DNA from: Larix sibirica
Taxonomy: Eukaryota > Streptophyta > Pinopsida > Pinales > Pinaceae
Reading direction: 5' to 3'
Assembly (NCBI GenBank): GCA_004151065.3
Contig: NWUY0304772555.1
Location: 2,357-12,453 of the forward strand
Length of the DNA: 10,097 bases
The notes below the pieces were generated by a model. The model ran no database searches. It had not been told where the DNA came from and saw nothing but the letters and a program-made list of their open reading frames with translations. The translations under genes and the position numbers were made by a program. Positions 8,705 to 10,097 of this stretch are shown here, piece by piece. Within the stretch, counting starts at the first letter, position 1, and every line of letters begins with the position of its first letter.

Positions 8705-9422
8705 AAGACGGTAAAGGAAGTGATCGACTCAACAAAGGGTAAACTTTGGAAAAGGACCATGGAAGAAGAAATGGAGCCCTTGAAGAAAAATGAAACATGG
8801 GGATCTAGTCACATTACCAAATGGAAGGAAACCCATCGGCAGTAAGTGGGTGTTCAAGAAAAAGTTGTCAATGCATTAGGTCAAGTCAAGAAATTCAAGG
8901 CTCGACTAGTAGTGAAAGGATATTCTCAAGTTGAGGGAGTCAACTTTAGTGAAATTTTCCCTCCTATTGATAAGCTAACTTCCATAAGGATTCTAATGTC
9001 TTTAGCTGCAACGTTTGATCTTGAGATAGAACATATGGATGTTAAGACAGTATTTCTTCATGGTGATCTTGAAGAAGAAATATATATGAAGCAACCTGAA
9101 GGATTTATAGTGGATGGAGAAACTTGAGTTGGTTTGTAAACTCAAGAAGTCTCTCTACAGTTTAAAACAATCGTCCAAGATGTGGTATCAAAAGTTCGAT
9201 TTGTATATCCAGTGGCTGGGGTTTCTAAGAAGTCAGGTCGATCACTGTGTGTATTTGAAGAAAGTTAGTGATCACTTTGCATGTGTGGTTTTGTATGTCG
9301 ATGACATGTTGTTGGTCGGGAATAACATGGATCTGATAAAGGAGGTGAAACTATCGTTATCCTTTGAGTTTGACATGAAGGATCTCAGAGCAGCAAATTT
9401 CATTCTTGGAATGGAAATTTAG
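8705..9422 (+). pseudogene. copia reverse transcriptase (RVT_2) remnant
   Basis: In a working element this domain copies the RNA into DNA. Blocks in order: the WKRTMEEEMEPLKKNETW lead-in (8747-8800); a segment that resumes as LVTLPNGRKPIGSKWVF after an extra G; FKARLVVKGYSQVEGVNF and the MDVK block with the first catalytic Asp at 9038-9040; then, after another shift, LVCKLKKSLYSLKQSS and the active-site YVDD at 9294-9305, followed by LLVGNN and ANFILGMEI. A TAG at 9420-9422 ends this part. Catalytic Asp residues survive, but three frameshifts prevent translation. Confidence 0.92.
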
Positions 9423-10097
9423 AGAGATCTTGCAAGTAGAAGGATCTGGTTAACTTAAAGGAAATACATTGAGACAGTTCTCAAATGTTTCAACATGCAG
9501 GAGAGTCGACCGGTCAAGGTGCCTATTCCTGTAGGAGTCAAGCTATATGTTGAATAGTGTCATAAGACACAAGAAGAAATAGAGTACATGTTACATGTGC
9601 CCTATGTTAGTGATGTCGATAGTCTAATGTAGGTTATGGTATGGACATGACTGGATATTTCTCATGTAGTGGGAGTATTGAGCAGGTATATGTTGACACC
9701 TGGAAAAGAGCATTGGATTGCAGTCAAAAGAGTATTCAGGTATCTACGTGGTACATCAGATTATGCAATCTATTATTGAGGAGAACCTGAGGACAACAAC
9801 GAAATCAATGTGCATGGTTTTGTCGATTCCAATTGGGTTGGAGACATCGACCACAAACAATTGACTAGTGGATATATGTTCAAGATATTCGATGGAGCAG
9901 TTATTTGGATGAGTAGAAGGAAATTGGTCGGTGCACTGTTGAATAATGAGGTTGAATACATGGTAGATACTCATGTGTGTAAGGAATTTGTTTGGTTGTA
10001 GAGGTTGTTTTTAGATGTTGGGTTTGGACAACATGATGTTAGGTTGGATTGTGATAGACAAAATGTAATCTTACTGGTGAAGAATCCAACATATCAT
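9423..10097 (+). pseudogene. copia RT-RNase H connection and RNase H remnant
   Basis: RNase H removes the RNA strand during reverse transcription. The frame continues from RT with stops at 9456, 9555, 9630, 9648, 9777 and 9999 (first bases). Recognisable parts are the VPIPVGVKL block, LSRYM and KEHWIAVKRVFRYLRGT. The RNase H domain follows: GFVDSNW with the first catalytic Asp at 9825-9827, TSGYMF, then NNEVEYM with the Glu at 9948-9950, and LDCDRQN-like sequence near the edge. The window cuts the domain before its end. Several stops replace codons that are Gln or Arg in the family. Confidence 0.9.

Larger units (their letters stand above)
8705..10097 (+). mobile_element. Ty1/copia LTR retrotransposon fragment, decayed, continues past the right edge
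   Basis: Reverse transcriptase and RNase H occur in copia order on the plus strand. Homology begins abruptly near 8705 in the lead-in to RT and is still in RNase H at the last base. The frame changes three times (an extra base at 8799-8802, one base lost near 8868, one base gained near 9115-9125). After 9114 a single frame runs to the end with seven stops. No integrase, Gag or bordering LTR is identifiable in the window. This element can no longer make its enzymes. Confidence 0.93.

Noticed and set aside
9756-9974. Two minus-strand frames over the RNase H region
   Set aside because: They are antisense to the copia RNase H remnant.

Overview
The window comes from a plant nuclear genome. A chloroplast-targeted FtsH protease gene with spliceosomal introns lies on the minus strand, and a decayed Ty1/copia retrotransposon lies on the plus strand. 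AT-rich sequence, a 1.46 kb intron and much degraded repeat material suggest a large, repeat-rich seed-plant genome. A gymnosperm is possible, but that is only an impression.

Positions 334-4118 (minus): a four-exon gene of the thylakoid FtsH2/FtsH8 (VAR2, type B) family. All exons and splice sites can be placed. The layout predicts 695 residues, the same length as Arabidopsis VAR2 as I remember it. Two lesions break the frame. The last codon of exon 1, where the family has Gln (CAG), is TAG directly before the intron 1 donor. Exon 2 also lacks one base about 50 nt into the exon. Everything else (Walker A and B, second region of homology, HEVGH zinc site) is intact, so this looks like a recently disabled, unprocessed gene copy unless both lesions are sequencing errors.

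Positions 4119-5717: upstream flank of the FtsH copy. It holds two telobox-like motifs, a 58-codon open frame, a short tandem duplication, and what may be the 3' end of an unrecognised minus-strand gene (exon 5380-5548, terminal exon 5213-5236, AATAAA at 5076-5081).

Positions 5718-8700: mostly AT-rich non-coding DNA with small inverted repeats (MITE-like), a clear 69/66-bp tandem duplication (6812-6946), a possible retroposon 3' end with an A-tract near 7653, and a possible degraded LTR near 8150-8300. I see no intact gene here.

Positions 8705-10097: reverse transcriptase and RNase H of a Ty1/copia polyprotein. It carries three frameshifts and seven in-frame stops and runs off the right edge. 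Most stops sit where Gln or Arg codons are usual, which fits C-to-T decay of methylated DNA. The inferred changes in the FtsH copy have the same character.

I found no new biological system. The most informative features are the freshly broken FtsH gene, the shared transition-type decay, and the unidentified exons at 5213-5548.
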